This document shows, one piece after another, positions 1-7,966 of a DNA stretch of 64,000 nucleotides. Numbering within the stretch: position 1 is the stretch's first letter; every line of letters starts with the position of its first letter. The translations under genes and the position numbers were made by a program. The stretch is from Deltaproteobacteria bacterium (GTDB lineage Bacteria > Desulfobacterota > DSM-4660 > Desulfatiglandales > HGW-15). Under the pieces are notes generated by a model. The model worked only from the letters and a program-made list of their open reading frames with translations, did no database searches and was not told where the DNA came from. The stretch lies in contig JAGVAP010000022.1 in the NCBI GenBank assembly GCA_020060215.1, forward strand, positions 1 to 64,000, written 5' to 3'.

Positions 1-22
1 ATCGCGAAGCGATTTTATCCAT

Positions 23-98
23 GGTCCCATCGTCTAGCGGTCTAGGATATCGCCCTCTCACGGCGAAGACACGGGTTCGATTCCCGTTGGGACTGCCA
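23..98 (+). tRNA. tRNA-Glu (anticodon CTC)
   Basis: The cloverleaf folds by eye. The 7-bp acceptor stem pairs 23-29 with 88-94 (first pair G-U). The anticodon stem 50-54/62-66 encloses a 7-base loop with CTC at 57-59. A T-arm with GGTTCGATTCC is present and CCA is encoded at 96-98. The D-arm (TCTAGCGGTCTAGGA) is typical of glutamate tRNAs. A factor-independent terminator follows about 11 bases downstream, so this is probably a monocistronic tRNA. Confidence 0.96.
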
Positions 99-109
99 GG
101 AAGGATTGC

Positions 110-149
110 AAGCCTCTTGACTCCGGAAAAAGGATCAAGAGGCTTTTTT
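110..149 (+). terminator. Rho-independent terminator of tRNA-Glu
   Basis: An 11-bp perfect stem (AAGCCTCTTGA at 110-120 with TCAAGAGGCTT at 135-145) encloses a 14-base loop and runs into a T tract at 144-149. It lies immediately downstream of the tRNA. Confidence 0.9.
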
Positions 150-400
150 GTGGAGCACGCCGGTCCAATAGCCTGCAAGAAATCCAAATGACCCAATTCA
201 AATGACAAAAACGATGAATGGATCCCGAAATCCGAAGCTCGAATTCCGAAACCATTTCAAATGATCAAAGCTGCGGATCGGTAGAACCCCTCGCGTCTAA
301 CGTGAGTGTTCGTTCGGTTCTGCTCTTGGTTGGGGCTATGGCATTCACTTGATATTCGCTTTTTGGACTTTGGCATTCGACTTCGATCCTGCATCCTGCA
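150..400. other. Non-coding spacer with AATCCGAA/CAAATGA low-complexity repeats
   Basis: No convincing gene is seen. Around 180-290 there are interspersed words such as CAAATGA, AATCCGAA and AATTCCGAA, the same vocabulary as the palindrome at 56759-56912. Around 372-405 there is a short ATCCTGC repeat (heptad period). The reading frame that crosses this stretch on the - strand is low-complexity and overlaps the tRNA. Confidence 0.5.
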
Positions 401-1957
401 TCATTCCCTGTACCCAAATCTCTCCTCGAAAACCGGCGCGATCAGGTTATCCACGGGGACATAGTCGTCGGTGAGCGTGACGGGGGAGCGTTCACTGAGG
501 TAACCCTGGAGCAGGTCTGGAGACATGATGTGGCATAACCGTGCTGGACGGCCTTCTTCGGGCGCTCCATTCATGAACTCTCGAGTCTTGAGATCCCGAG
601 GACCCGCCAGGACCACATAGGTGCCTGTCCCCATCTCGTTGTACTCGGTATCGGTGGTCACCAGGTGGACATTTCCCTTTCCAAAAACCTCCTCCAGGGT
701 TCTCATGTAAGACGGCAGGAACAACCCCCTCTTGAAGGAGTCGATGACATTGGCCAGGAGCAGTCCGTCAGGCTTTAACAACCTTTTCAGGAGAGCGGTA
801 AACTCCACCGTGGTCAGGTGGTATGGGATGGAGAGGTCGTTGAAGGCATCCCCGAAGATGAAGTCGTACGCGCCGACTTCACTGCAGTTCTTGGCGAACC
901 ATCGCGCATCCTGATTGAAGGTCCGGATCCTGCCCCCGCTGCCGACCCCCAGGTATCGCTCGGCCACACGGGTGACTTCCGGATCGATCTCCACGACATC
1001 GATCCGTGAGCCGGGGTAACGGGCCTCCAGAAAGCGGGGGAAGGTGTAGCCGCCGCCTCCTATGAAAAGAGCCCTGAAAGAATCCTTCCCGCCCAGCCGC
1101 CATCTCACCAGTTCCTCGTAGATCCTGATGTATTCGTATTCGAGATGAAAGGGGTCCCCGAGATCGGTGTAAGAGTGGATCAGGTGATCGAGGACGAGCG
1201 CCTCCAGGTGTGACCCGTTCATGGTCGAGTGCTTCTTCTTGAGTTTGATGGTGTAATAGTCGCTCTCCTTGAAGAAATAGCTTTCGTCATCCGGCTCCGG
1301 TTTGAATGCATGGCCGTACAGCGAGCCGGCCAGACCGATGATCAGCATGGCGAGGAGGGCAAAGCGCTTTCGCCGTATGAGTAGCCCGCCGAAGACCGCC
1401 CCGGACGCGATGAGAATGGCCCCCATCAGGAAAAGGATCAGCCGGGTTCCCATCCAGGAGATCAGGAAAAACCCTGTCGCGAAGGTGCCCAGGATGGAAC
1501 CAAGGGTGGAGAAGGCGTAGATCCTTCCGACTACGTTTCCTGTCCGGCTCAGGTTGTTGAGGGTCAGTTTGACGACCACGGGCGAGATCATCCCAAGGAG
1601 GCATGAGGGGACGAAGAAGATGATGGTGGTGATGACCAGCGTCCTCACCATGAGCGAGGTCTTCAGGTCAAGACCGCCGACGAGGTTGGTGAGAGGCGAA
1701 ATGGAAAAGGCCCCGAGTCCGGAGAGAAAGAGGAGCCAGCCGAGGGTCCCGTGGGTCGGACGTCGGTCGGCCAGCAAACCGCCAAGATAAGCCCCCACAC
1801 TGATGCCTGCCAGCACGACCCCGATGATGCTCGTCCAGGTGTAAAGGGAGACTCCGATGTAAGGGGCGAGGATCCTCCCGGCAACGAGCTCGATGACCAG
1901 GGTGCAGAAGCTGGCGATAAAGACGACGATGTTGGCACGGGTGACTTCCCTTTCCAT
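401..1957 (-). CDS. Membrane-anchored spermidine-synthase-like protein (MFS/SpdSyn type)
   Basis: 518 aa. The first ~220 residues hold about seven hydrophobic segments. From about residue 230 the protein is soluble and resembles the aminopropyltransferase (spermidine synthase) fold, with a SAM-type glycine loop GGGGYTFPR near 300-308, an acidic strand end VVEIDPE near 322 and the FGDAFNDLS segment near 370 where the catalytic Asp of spermidine synthases lies. Fused membrane/SpdSyn proteins are common in environmental bacteria, but their substrate is mostly unproven. The open frame extends 19 codons further upstream, but those codons are heptad repeat sequence (GAGTGAC units), so I place the start at the ATG at 1957, which has GGAGA directly before it. 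It is transcribed away from the polysaccharide locus and is probably unrelated to it. Confidence 0.82.
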   Translation of the reverse strand: MEREVTRANIVVFIASFCTLVIELVAGRILAPYIGVSLYTWTSIIGVVLAGISVGAYLGGLLADRRPTHGTLGWLLFLSGLGAFSISPLTNLVGGLDLKTSLMVRTLVITTIIFFVPSCLLGMISPVVVKLTLNNLSRTGNVVGRIYAFSTLGSILGTFATGFFLISWMGTRLILFLMGAILIASGAVFGGLLIRRKRFALLAMLIIGLAGSLYGHAFKPEPDDESYFFKESDYYTIKLKKKHSTMNGSHLEALVLDHLIHSYTDLGDPFHLEYEYIRIYEELVRWRLGGKDSFRALFIGGGGYTFPRFLEARYPGSRIDVVEIDPEVTRVAERYLGVGSGGRIRTFNQDARWFAKNCSEVGAYDFIFGDAFNDLSIPYHLTTVEFTALLKRLLKPDGLLLANVIDSFKRGLFLPSYMRTLEEVFGKGNVHLVTTDTEYNEMGTGTYVVLAGPRDLKTREFMNGAPEEGRPARLCHIMSPDLLQGYLSERSPVTLTDDYVPVDNLIAPVFEERFGYRE

Positions 1958-1977
1958 TCTCCAACCCCAGTGATGGG

Positions 1978-2046
1978 TAACAAGTAACGAGTGACAAGTG
2001 ACGAGTGAAGGCAATAACGAGTGACGAGTGACAAGTTTACGAGTTC
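1978..2046. repeat. Heptad repeat island, GAGTGAC type
   Basis: Tandem and interrupted 7-base units of the form (G/A)AGTGAC and AAGTAAC run upstream of the membrane SpdSyn gene. The same unit appears inside the gmd coding sequence at about 43532-43565. Confidence 0.8.
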
Positions 2047-2063
2047 ACTAAAGAGGTTATCCA

Positions 2064-2248
2064 TTAACCACAGACATGCACAGACCAGCACAGACGAACA
2101 CTTTTTTATCGCCGCTCGACTTGAGCGGCGATAAACATCGTCGCTTCGCGATTGAAAATGAACTGCCCTGACTGCATGCCATGAAGATTCTGGCCGGACA
2201 AATCGTCCGGGCAGAATGTCCGTGCCGTCTGTGCATGTCCGTGGTAAT
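2064..2248 (-). repeat. ACCACAGAC palindromic repeat, copy 1
   Basis: The left end TTAACCACAGAC is followed by CACAGACC/CACAGAC units. The right end reads GTCTGTGCATGTCCGTGGTAA, so the termini are inverted repeats. An internal hairpin GCCGCTCGACTTGAGCGGC lies at 2112-2130, and a TCCGG hairpin follows later. It is one of nine copies in this window and is in the orientation with the TCCGGAC hairpin on the right-hand side. Confidence 0.88.
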
Positions 2249-2275
2249 CAAATCCGTTTTGCAGCACTTCCCCCT

Positions 2276-2440
2276 TCACTCGCGACCAGGCACGTCTAGA
2301 TTATCTAGAAAATCCCTGAACCACGGAGGGTTGAAGACGACTATATATCCGAGGAAAAATGCGGTCAACGGAATGAAGAATACCACCGAGTCGATGAGCA
2401 CGATCCCGACGGCCAAAGCCACCCTCTGAAAGATCCCCAT
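2276..2440 (-). CDS. Small putative membrane protein, 54 aa
   Basis: The ORF begins at an ATG at 2440 preceded by AGGGGG with 5-base spacing, a credible ribosome site; a GTG seven codons earlier is less likely. The product has two closely spaced hydrophobic stretches (FQRVALAVGIVLIDSVVFFI and PLTAFFLGYIVVF, residues ~3-37) and a polar C-terminus (NPPWFRDFLDNLDVPGRE). It has no recognised domain. It diverges from the regulator gene at 2619 and sits beside a repeat copy. It could be a real small inner-membrane protein; only the RBS and composition support it. Confidence 0.5.
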   Translation of the reverse strand: MGIFQRVALAVGIVLIDSVVFFIPLTAFFLGYIVVFNPPWFRDFLDNLDVPGRE

Positions 2441-2522
2441 AACAACCCCCTGATTGCACACAATAATTAATAATTGAGCATAAAATAATACAATTTATCT
2501 TCAATTTAAACGAAATTTATTC

Positions 2523-2551
2523 TTGACAAAGATAAGGCGTTCAATTATTGA
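2523..2551 (+). promoter_or_regulatory. Putative promoter of the regulator-antiterminator pair
   Basis: A consensus -35 TTGACA lies at 2523-2528. At 17-base spacing the -10 would be TATTGA (2546-2551), a weak match that sits inside the first operator palindrome. AT-rich sequence precedes it. The overlap of -10 and operator suggests repression by a protein bound there. Confidence 0.5.
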
Positions 2552-2553
2552 AC
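2539..2553. promoter_or_regulatory. Operator palindrome 1, GTTCA-N5-TGAAC
   Basis: GTTCAATTATTGAAC has perfect 5-bp arms and is even symmetric through most of the spacer. It overlaps the likely -10 region. A second site with the same arms and spacing lies 24 bp downstream, centre to centre. Confidence 0.65.
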
Positions 2554-2562
2554 GGACAATTT

Positions 2563-2577
2563 GTTCAAAAACTGAAC
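2563..2577. promoter_or_regulatory. Operator palindrome 2, GTTCA-N5-TGAAC
   Basis: GTTCAAAAACTGAAC has the same 5-bp arms and 5-bp spacer as the site at 2539-2553. The pair lies just upstream of the winged-helix regulator at 2619, the natural candidate to bind both. Confidence 0.65.
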
Positions 2578-2618
2578 GCTTCTTCTCCGGCGACTGCTGA
2601 AACGGTTTCTGGGACTGG

Positions 2619-3197
2619 ATGGAAAAGGAAGACCTTCACATCCTCCGACTCATGGGGGAAATCGACAGGCTGGAGAACCACAGCCAAAGGGAGCTCTCCA
2701 AGAGCTTGAACCTCTCCCTCGGCCTGGTCAATGCATTTCTCAAGAGACTCGTGAACAAAGGATACTTCAAAGTCACCACCATGCCCAAGAACAGGGTCAA
2801 GTATTTCCTTACCCCTGAGGGGCTCGCCCGAAAGAGCAAACTCACTGCGGAGTTCCTGCACTATTCCATCAACTACTACAGAGACATCAAATCCCTTCTG
2901 CTGACAAAATTCTCCCAGATGCAGGAAAAAGATGTGAGTACACTTCTCTTCTGCGGAGCAGGAGAAGTGGCCGAACTGGCTTATCTCTACCTGCAGCTAA
3001 GCCGCATCAAGCTGGTGGGCATCATCGATGAAAAACAGCAGGGGAAGAGTTTTTTTGGATTCAAGATCGCGGGATACGAGCGGCTGGAGAATACGGACTG
3101 GGACATGGTGCTGGTGACCCGCCTCGATGATTCGGAGCGAACCATGAACGCACTCCTGGAAAAGGGTGTGAAGCAGGAGAGGATCGCCACCATATGA
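2619..3197 (+). CDS. MarR-type winged-helix regulator with C-terminal Rossmann-like domain
   Basis: 192 aa. Residues ~1-90 form a winged helix (HSQRELSKSLNLSLGLVNAFLKRL recognition region, then a KGY..V wing and LTPEGLARKS), like the MarR-family EPS-associated regulators found at the head of exopolysaccharide loci. Residues ~107-190 contain LLFCGAGEVAELAY and VGIIDEKQQG, a Rossmann-like pattern resembling the N-terminal domain of sugar acyltransferases; this part could sense a nucleotide or nucleotide-sugar (inference). The stop overlaps the next gene (ATGA), implying translational coupling to the NusG paralogue. Two GTTCA-N5-TGAAC palindromes upstream suggest autoregulation. The ATG at 2619 begins shortly after a purine-rich stretch. 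Confidence 0.8.
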   Translation: MEKEDLHILRLMGEIDRLENHSQRELSKSLNLSLGLVNAFLKRLVNKGYFKVTTMPKNRVKYFLTPEGLARKSKLTAEFLHYSINYYRDIKSLLLTKFSQMQEKDVSTLLFCGAGEVAELAYLYLQLSRIKLVGIIDEKQQGKSFFGFKIAGYERLENTDWDMVLVTRLDDSERTMNALLEKGVKQERIATI

Positions 3198-3709
3198 CTG
3201 AACAGAACGGGAAATGGTACGCCATCCACACCAGGAGTCACTTCGAACAAAAGGTCCATGACGGCATCCTCGGCAAATCCGTCGAGGTATTCCTCCCCAA
3301 GATCCAGGTGATGAGCAGGAGAAAGGATCGTCGTAAGAAGATCGACATCCCACTCCTGCCGGGATACGTGTTCGTCCGGTTCGAAATGGACCCGGAGGTC
3401 TACTGGGACATCATCAAGACCGTGGGCGTGGTCCGGATGATCGGGTTTCAGGGAAAGCCGGTATCCGCCAAGGACGAGGAGATCCAGTCCCTGATGATCC
3501 TCAACGGCACGGACCGGACGGTGCACAACCGCACGTACATGAAGACCGGCGACAGAGTCATGATCATGGAGGGCCCCCTCAAAGGATTGGTCGGGTTCTA
3601 CCTGCGCCACAAGGGACAGTCGGACAAGGTCGTGGTCAGCATCGAACTGCTGCAGCGCTCTCTGGCGGTGGAGATCGAAGACTGGGCGCTCGAGAAAATA
3701 AAATCTTGA
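3194..3709 (+). CDS. NusG-family specialised antiterminator (UpxY/RfaH/LoaP-like)
   Basis: 171 aa. The NGN domain occupies residues ~1-112 (KWYAIHTRSHFEQKV, FLPKIQV, PLLPGYVFVRF, VGVVRMIGF are diagnostic of NusG paralogues) and a KOW domain lies at ~117-160 (KTGDRVMIMEGPLKGLVGF). Such paralogues travel with RNA polymerase and allow it to read through long surface-polysaccharide operons. It overlaps the regulator by four bases. Downstream is a long hairpin-rich leader and then some 55 kb of mostly same-strand genes, the context expected for this family. It is not the housekeeping NusG, which would sit with secE and the ribosomal protein genes. Confidence 0.9.
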   Translation: MTEQNGKWYAIHTRSHFEQKVHDGILGKSVEVFLPKIQVMSRRKDRRKKIDIPLLPGYVFVRFEMDPEVYWDIIKTVGVVRMIGFQGKPVSAKDEEIQSLMILNGTDRTVHNRTYMKTGDRVMIMEGPLKGLVGFYLRHKGQSDKVVVSIELLQRSLAVEIEDWALEKIKS

Positions 3710-4201
3710 CCGGACATTGCCAAGATTCTATACAACTCGGCTCCATGATGAAATCCCGGAGTACCGGGATTTCATACAGCGCGGCTTCGCCGCTTGAAAT
3801 TGGATGTACGATTTCGAACTCAAGGGATTTCATCAAGTCCCTTGGGTAACAAAAAGAGAAAACCGGACGTATTTACGGAGAGTTGGTCGCCCCTGGCGGA
3901 TGTAACCGAAGGGGCGGAGCTATGAAATCGCTGCGCGATTTCATGTAAGGCGGCTGCGCCGCTGTAAATTGGCTGATGTTTCGATCTCCGGTTTTAACGA
4001 GTCCGTCCTTTCGTGTTTTCGTCCTCAACTTTCCAAGGGAGGAGGAGAGCCGAAGCGTACGGAACGTGGCGCGGATTGCTAAAGTACAAACCGACTGCGC
4101 CGCTGTAAGCAGGGGGATGGAGTCCATTGACCGACATTATTCCTACATCCAAACTTGAGCGGCGAAGCCGCGTCGTATAAAATTTTGCGGAGCAAAATTT
4201 T
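3710..4201 (+). promoter_or_regulatory. Structured leader between the antiterminator and the first sugar gene
   Basis: This ~490-base stretch holds no credible gene. It contains a perfect hairpin TGAAATCCCGG/CCGGGATTTCA (about 3750-3775), GCGGCTTCGCCGC at 3782-3794, AAGGGA..TCCCTT at about 3821-3843, ATGAAATCG/CGATTTCAT at about 3922-3944 and a final start-codon hairpin at 4158-4204. GGGGCGGAGCTATG at 3911-3924 resembles the core of the enterobacterial JUMPstart/ops element (GGGGCGGTAGCGTG) recognised by RfaH. It may be where the NusG paralogue loads, or simply a stack of palindromic repeats. Confidence 0.45.
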
Positions 4202-4204
4202 ATG
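4158..4204 (+). repeat. Start-codon hairpin element, copy A
   Basis: A GC-rich hairpin AGCGGCGAAGCCGC is followed by GTCGTAT and a second palindrome AAAATTTTGC-GGA-GCAAAATTTT that ends exactly at the ATG of the SDR gene. An almost identical element ends exactly at the ATG of pseB (9339-9386). No Shine-Dalgarno is visible between the hairpin and the ATG in either case. Confidence 0.8.
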
Positions 4205-5161
4205 AGAGTACTGATTACCGGCGGTGCCGGATTCATTGGTTCCCATCTGACCGAGAAGCTGCTGCAGCTGGGTCATGAGGTGTTCGTGATCGACAATCTC
4301 TGGACCGGGAAACTGGCCAACCTCAGCGCCATCCCGAACAGCCAGAAACTCCACCTCGTGGTCGATACCATCCTGAACGAGTCGGTCATGAACGAGCTGA
4401 TCTTCAAGGTCGACCACATCTACCATCTGGCGGCTGCGGTCGGAGTGAAGAACATCATGGACCATCCCGTGGAAACCCTGGACATCAACGTGAAGGGGAC
4501 GGAAACCGTGCTGCGCCTGGCCAATCGCTTCAAGAAGAAGGTGCTGATCAGCTCCACATCCGAGATCTACGGGAAGCACGTCGAGCACTCGCTCAGCGAA
4601 GACAACAACCGCGTCATGGGCACGGTGAAGAAGCGGCGATGGGCCTATGCCTGTTCCAAGACCCTGGACGAGTTCCTGGCCCTGGCCTATCACGACGAGA
4701 AACACCTGCCCGTCGTCATCGCTCGGCTTTTCAATACGGTCGGCCCCAGGCAGACGGGACAGTACGGGATGGTGCTTCCGAATTTCGTGCAGAGCGCGCT
4801 CCTGGGGAAACCGATATCGGTCTTCGGGGACGGAACCCAGAGCCGCAGTTTTACTCATGTGGCGGATGTGGTGGAGGCCCTGGTCAAGCTCATGGCCGAG
4901 CCAAGGGCGGAGGGCGATGTCTTCAACGTGGGCAACGACCATGAAGTCACGATCAAAGACCTTGCGCAGAAGGTAAAGGAGATGACCGGAAGCAGGTCCG
5001 AGATCGAGTATATCCCCTATGAGAAGGCCTACGGCCCCGGCTTCGAGGACATGGAAAGGCGCTGCCCGAACATCAGCAAGATCAAGAAGCTGATCGGATA
5101 CGAACCGAAGCACGGCCTGGAGGCGATCATCCAGAGCGTCATCGATTACTTCAAGATGTAG
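4202..5161 (+). CDS. NAD-dependent nucleotide-sugar epimerase/dehydratase/decarboxylase (extended SDR)
   Basis: 319 aa, full family length. The N-terminal dinucleotide loop GGAGFIGSH is at 7-15, the SSTSEIYG strand at 117-124 and the catalytic YxxxK at Y149/K153. The region ARLFNTVGPRQTGQYGMVLPNFV and the FGDGTQSRSFTHVADVV segment resemble UDP-glucuronate decarboxylases and related epimerases more than Gmd or RmlB; the exact substrate cannot be fixed by eye. It is probably cytoplasmic, feeding a UDP-sugar to the locus. It is the first structural gene after the leader, and its ATG is the last three bases of a repeated hairpin. Confidence 0.8.
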   Translation: MRVLITGGAGFIGSHLTEKLLQLGHEVFVIDNLWTGKLANLSAIPNSQKLHLVVDTILNESVMNELIFKVDHIYHLAAAVGVKNIMDHPVETLDINVKGTETVLRLANRFKKKVLISSTSEIYGKHVEHSLSEDNNRVMGTVKKRRWAYACSKTLDEFLALAYHDEKHLPVVIARLFNTVGPRQTGQYGMVLPNFVQSALLGKPISVFGDGTQSRSFTHVADVVEALVKLMAEPRAEGDVFNVGNDHEVTIKDLAQKVKEMTGSRSEIEYIPYEKAYGPGFEDMERRCPNISKIKKLIGYEPKHGLEAIIQSVIDYFKM

Positions 5162-5168
5162 GGATGTT

Positions 5169-5348
5169 TCACCACAGACGTACACAGACAAGCACAGACA
5201 TTCCGTCCGGACGATCTGTCCGGCCGGAATTGGTCATGGCCTTCGGCCAGGGAGTTCTTTTCGCGAAATGACGGAATTTGTCGCCCGCTCAAGTCGAGCG
5301 GCGACCAAAAAGGAACGTCCGTGCAAGTCTCTGTGTGTCTGTGGTAAA
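5169..5348 (+). repeat. ACCACAGAC palindromic repeat, copy 2
   Basis: It has ACCACAGACGTACACAGAC at the left and GTCTGTGTG/GTCTGTGGTAA-type sequence at the right. The TCCGGACGATCTGTCCGG hairpin lies on the left, followed by a GGCC hairpin and a CCGCTCAAGTCGAGCGG hairpin. This is the opposite orientation to copy 1. It fills most of the gap between the SDR and the Gfo/Idh fusion. Confidence 0.88.
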
Positions 5349-5375
5349 TCGAGTTAGCCTCGAAAGGTAGGATCG

Positions 5376-6956
5376 GTGGGAGATAAAACGAACGTTGCAG
5401 TCATCGGCGGCGGTTATTGGGGGAAGAACCTCATCCGGAACTTCCATGGACTCGGTGCCCTCAGGGTCATTTGTGACAACAATGCCCGGGCAATGGAGGA
5501 GCTTTCCAGGACGTACACGGATGTGGATAAGTGCGACTCACTCGATAGCATCCTCAAGGATCCTTCGATCGATGCGGTGGCCATAGCGAGTCCGGCGGAG
5601 ATGCACTATGCCATGGCCAAGGCATGCCTCCTCGCGGGCAAGGACGTGTTCGTCGAAAAGCCGCTCGCCCTCAAGGGAGAGGAAGGGGCCGAGCTCCATG
5701 ATCTGGCGCTCCGCGAAGGAAGGATTCTCATGGTAGGCCATCTGCTCCAGTACCATCCGGCCGTCATCAGGCTGAAGCAACTGATCTCGGATGGAGAGCT
5801 GGGTCGAATCCAGTACATCTACAGCAACCGCTTGAACCTCGGGAAGATCAGGAGGGAAGAGAACATCCTCTGGAGCTTTGCGCCCCACGATATCTCGGTG
5901 ATCCTATCCCTGGTTGGAGAGATGCCGGATCAGGTCGTGACCATGGGCGCCAATTACCTGCACCAGAAGGTCGCGGACGTGACCCTCAGCAGCCTTTCCT
6001 TCGCGAGCGGAATCAAGGCCCATGTCTTCGTGAGCTGGCTCCACCCCTACAAGGAACAGCGGCTGGTGGTGGTGGGCGACAGGAAGATGGCGCTGTTCGA
6101 TGACGTGGAACCCAAGGACAAGCTGCTTCTCTATCCCCACAGGATCGAATGGAAGAACCAGGTCCCGGTCCCGGACAAGAAAGAGGCCGAGAAGATACCG
6201 CTCGAGAAGAAGGAACCCCTGAAAGAGGAGTGTATCCATTTTCTCGAATGCGTCTCGCGGAGAACCAGGCCGAAGACGGATGGGGAAGAGGGGATCCGCG
6301 TGTTGAGGGTGCTCCAGGCCTGTCAGGAATCCATGGAGAAGAAAGGGAAGTCGGTCTCCCTTCAACCCCTCTCGCCGAAGCCTCCCCAGAGCAAAACGTT
6401 CGTCCATGAGACGGCTGTCGTGGATCCGGGGTGCGAGGTGGGGGAAGGCACGAGGATATGGCACTTCTCCCACGTGATCAAGGGAAGCCGGATCGGACGG
6501 GACTGCAACATAGGGCAGAACGTGGTGATCGGGCCGGATGTGACCATCGGAAACAAGGTGAAGATCCAGAACAACGTCTCCGTGTACGACGGCGTTACGC
6601 TGGAAGACGGCGTCTTCTGCGGCCCATCCATGGTCTTCACCAATGTCTACAACCCCAGGAGCTACATCCCTCGAAAGACCGAGCTGCGAAAGACCTTGGT
6701 CAAGGAAGGGGCCACCATGGGAGCCAATTCGACGATCGTATGCGGGAACACCATCGGCCGCTTCGCCTTCGTGGGTGCAGGCGCCGTCGTGACCCGGGAC
6801 GTCCCCGACTATGCCATGGCGGTGGGCAACCCCGCCCAGATCAAGGGGTGGATGTGCCGATGCGGCATCCGCCTCCACTTCGAAAACGAACATGCCACTT
6901 GTGACGTCTGTGGATCGAAGTATCAGCAGAACGGCAAGCACGTCTCGGAAATGTGA
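5376..6956 (+). CDS. Gfo/Idh/MocA oxidoreductase fused to hexapeptide N-acetyltransferase (WlbA-WlbB type)
   Basis: 526 aa, about the sum of two enzymes. Residues ~1-325 form a Gfo/Idh/MocA dehydrogenase with GGGYWGKN at 11-18 and the conserved EKP at 94-96. Residues ~338-490 form a left-handed beta-helix acyltransferase (repeats such as [20 protein letters not shown]). The C-terminus has a small CxC..CxxC cluster ([14 protein letters not shown], ~493-515), likely a zinc knuckle. In the 2,3-diacetamido-2,3-dideoxy-glucuronate pathway these two activities are the 3-dehydrogenase (WbpB/WlbA) and the 3-N-acetyltransferase (WbpD/WlbB). The intervening aminotransferase (WbpE) is not next door. The GTG start at 5376 is preceded by AAAGGTAGG. 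Confidence 0.85.
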   Translation: MGDKTNVAVIGGGYWGKNLIRNFHGLGALRVICDNNARAMEELSRTYTDVDKCDSLDSILKDPSIDAVAIASPAEMHYAMAKACLLAGKDVFVEKPLALKGEEGAELHDLALREGRILMVGHLLQYHPAVIRLKQLISDGELGRIQYIYSNRLNLGKIRREENILWSFAPHDISVILSLVGEMPDQVVTMGANYLHQKVADVTLSSLSFASGIKAHVFVSWLHPYKEQRLVVVGDRKMALFDDVEPKDKLLLYPHRIEWKNQVPVPDKKEAEKIPLEKKEPLKEECIHFLECVSRRTRPKTDGEEGIRVLRVLQACQESMEKKGKSVSLQPLSPKPPQSKTFVHETAVVDPGCEVGEGTRIWHFSHVIKGSRIGRDCNIGQNVVIGPDVTIGNKVKIQNNVSVYDGVTLEDGVFCGPSMVFTNVYNPRSYIPRKTELRKTLVKEGATMGANSTIVCGNTIGRFAFVGAGAVVTRDVPDYAMAVGNPAQIKGWMCRCGIRLHFENEHATCDVCGSKYQQNGKHVSEM

Positions 6957-6957
6957 A

Positions 6958-7104
6958 TTGACCACAGACGGTCACAGACCTGCAGAGACAGAGAGCGGCG
7001 AAGCCGCATTGTATAGTATTGCGCAGAAATTCTATTGACCGCTTCTGGCCGGACAAGTGGTCCGGGCAGAATGTCCGTGCCTGTCTGTGCCAGTCTGTGG
7101 TTAA
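6958..7104 (-). repeat. ACCACAGAC palindromic repeat, copy 3
   Basis: The left end TTGACCACAGACGGTCACAGACC and the right end CAGTCTGTGGTTAA are present. It contains an internal GCGGCGAAGCCGC hairpin followed by a degenerate relative of the start-codon hairpin (TTGTATAGTATTGCGCAG). The TCCGG hairpin is on the right, the same orientation as copy 1. Confidence 0.85.
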
Positions 7105-7113
7105 CCCAAAACT

Positions 7114-7139
7114 CATCCTGTAGATCCTGTTATCCTGTC
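7114..7139. repeat. ATCCTG spacer repeat, copy 1
   Basis: The sequence CATCCTGTAGATCCTGTTATCCTGTC recurs at 8035-8090 (interrupted) and 58969-58995. It sits directly before the APS kinase start. Confidence 0.8.
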
Positions 7140-7151
7140 TAGCCCCTTATT

Positions 7152-7778
7152 ATGTCCAATTTCACATTGTGGTTCACAGGTCTTTCGGGCTCCGGCAAGA
7201 GCACCAACTCCTACCGCGTATACATGGAATTGAAGCGGCGCAGCCTGAAAGCCGAGCTGCTGGACGGCGACATCATCCGCATCAACTTCTCCCAGGGCCT
7301 CGGCTTCAGCAAGAGGGACCGGGACATCAACATCCGCAGGATCGGGTTCGTCTCTTATCTCCTGAACAAGAACGACATCATCAGCGTCGTGGCCGCCATC
7401 TCGCCGTATCGGGAAACCAGGAGGCAAAACAGGAATCTCCTCGAAAACTACATCGAGGTCTACTGCGATTGCCCGCTGGATGTCCTGGAGAAGAGAGACC
7501 CGAAAGGGTTGTACAAGAAGGCCCGGTCAGGCGAGGTGGCCAACTTCACCGGCGTGACCGACCCCTATGAGCCGCCCGAGAATCCCGAGATCGTTCTGAT
7601 GACTGGTGTTGAAACTCAAGACCAGTCATTTCGAAAAATCATGAGCTACCTGGAAGACCGAAAGCTCATCCCGCCCGAATCCGAGTGCAGCATGTGCGAC
7701 TACTCCGAGGAGGACGAGCTGGCTCTCCGCGCCCACCTCTCCGGCCTGGGCTTCGCAGGCAAAGTCGCAGACTTGTGA
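7152..7778 (+). CDS. cysC: Adenylyl-sulfate (APS) kinase
   Basis: 208 aa. It begins MSNFTLWFTGLSGSGKST; the P-loop GLSGSGKST is at residues 10-18. LLDGDIIR (~37-44), RDRDINIRRIGFVSYLL (~56-72), SVVAAISPYRETR and the FTGVTDPYEPP segment are all standard in APS kinases, which phosphorylate APS to PAPS. The last ~35 residues (PPESECSMCDYSEEDELALRAHL) are an extension beyond the catalytic core. No sulfate-assimilation genes adjoin it; instead a sulfotransferase-like gene lies at 21835, so the PAPS may serve glycan sulfation (inference). Repeat copies flank the gene on both sides. Confidence 0.9.
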   Translation: MSNFTLWFTGLSGSGKSTNSYRVYMELKRRSLKAELLDGDIIRINFSQGLGFSKRDRDINIRRIGFVSYLLNKNDIISVVAAISPYRETRRQNRNLLENYIEVYCDCPLDVLEKRDPKGLYKKARSGEVANFTGVTDPYEPPENPEIVLMTGVETQDQSFRKIMSYLEDRKLIPPESECSMCDYSEEDELALRAHLSGLGFAGKVADL

Positions 7779-7787
7779 AGTTTATGT

Positions 7788-7966
7788 TTAACCACAGACG
7801 TGCACGGACATACACAGGCGATCCCTTGGGCGACTTAAAGGATTACGTCAGCCCTTCGGGCGGCCGCGAGAGAAAAAATTCTCGTGGCCAACGGCCATGA
7901 CAATTTCTGTCCGGACAAGTCCTCCGGGCAGAATGTCCGTGCCAGTCTGTGCGGGTCTGTGGTTAT
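7788..7966 (-). repeat. ACCACAGAC palindromic repeat, copy 4
   Basis: The left end TTTAACCACAGACGTGCAC and right end GGGTCTGTGGTTA are present. It contains internal AGAATTTTTTC-type and GGCC hairpins, then the TCCGGACAAGTCCTCCGGG hairpin on the right-hand side, the same orientation as copies 1 and 3. Confidence 0.87.

Noticed and set aside
1..98. tRNA-Glu as an attachment site for a genomic island
   Set aside because: No integrase gene or duplicated tRNA 3' end was found in the window.
58..255. 65-codon minus-strand frame next to the tRNA
   Set aside because: It overlaps the tRNA and terminator and runs through AATCCGAA low-complexity repeats; no RBS or domain.
814..2091. Numerous frames opposite or shifted to the SpdSyn-like gene
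   Set aside because: They are antisense or frame shadows of a well-supported gene, with Arg/Pro/Ser-rich compositions typical of shadow translation.
4079..5191. 370-codon minus-strand frame antisense to the SDR
   Set aside because: Composition is typical of an antisense shadow and the + strand SDR has all catalytic motifs.
5904..6965. 353-codon minus-strand frame over the Gfo/Idh fusion
   Set aside because: His/Asp/Val-rich antisense shadow of a clearly coding strand.
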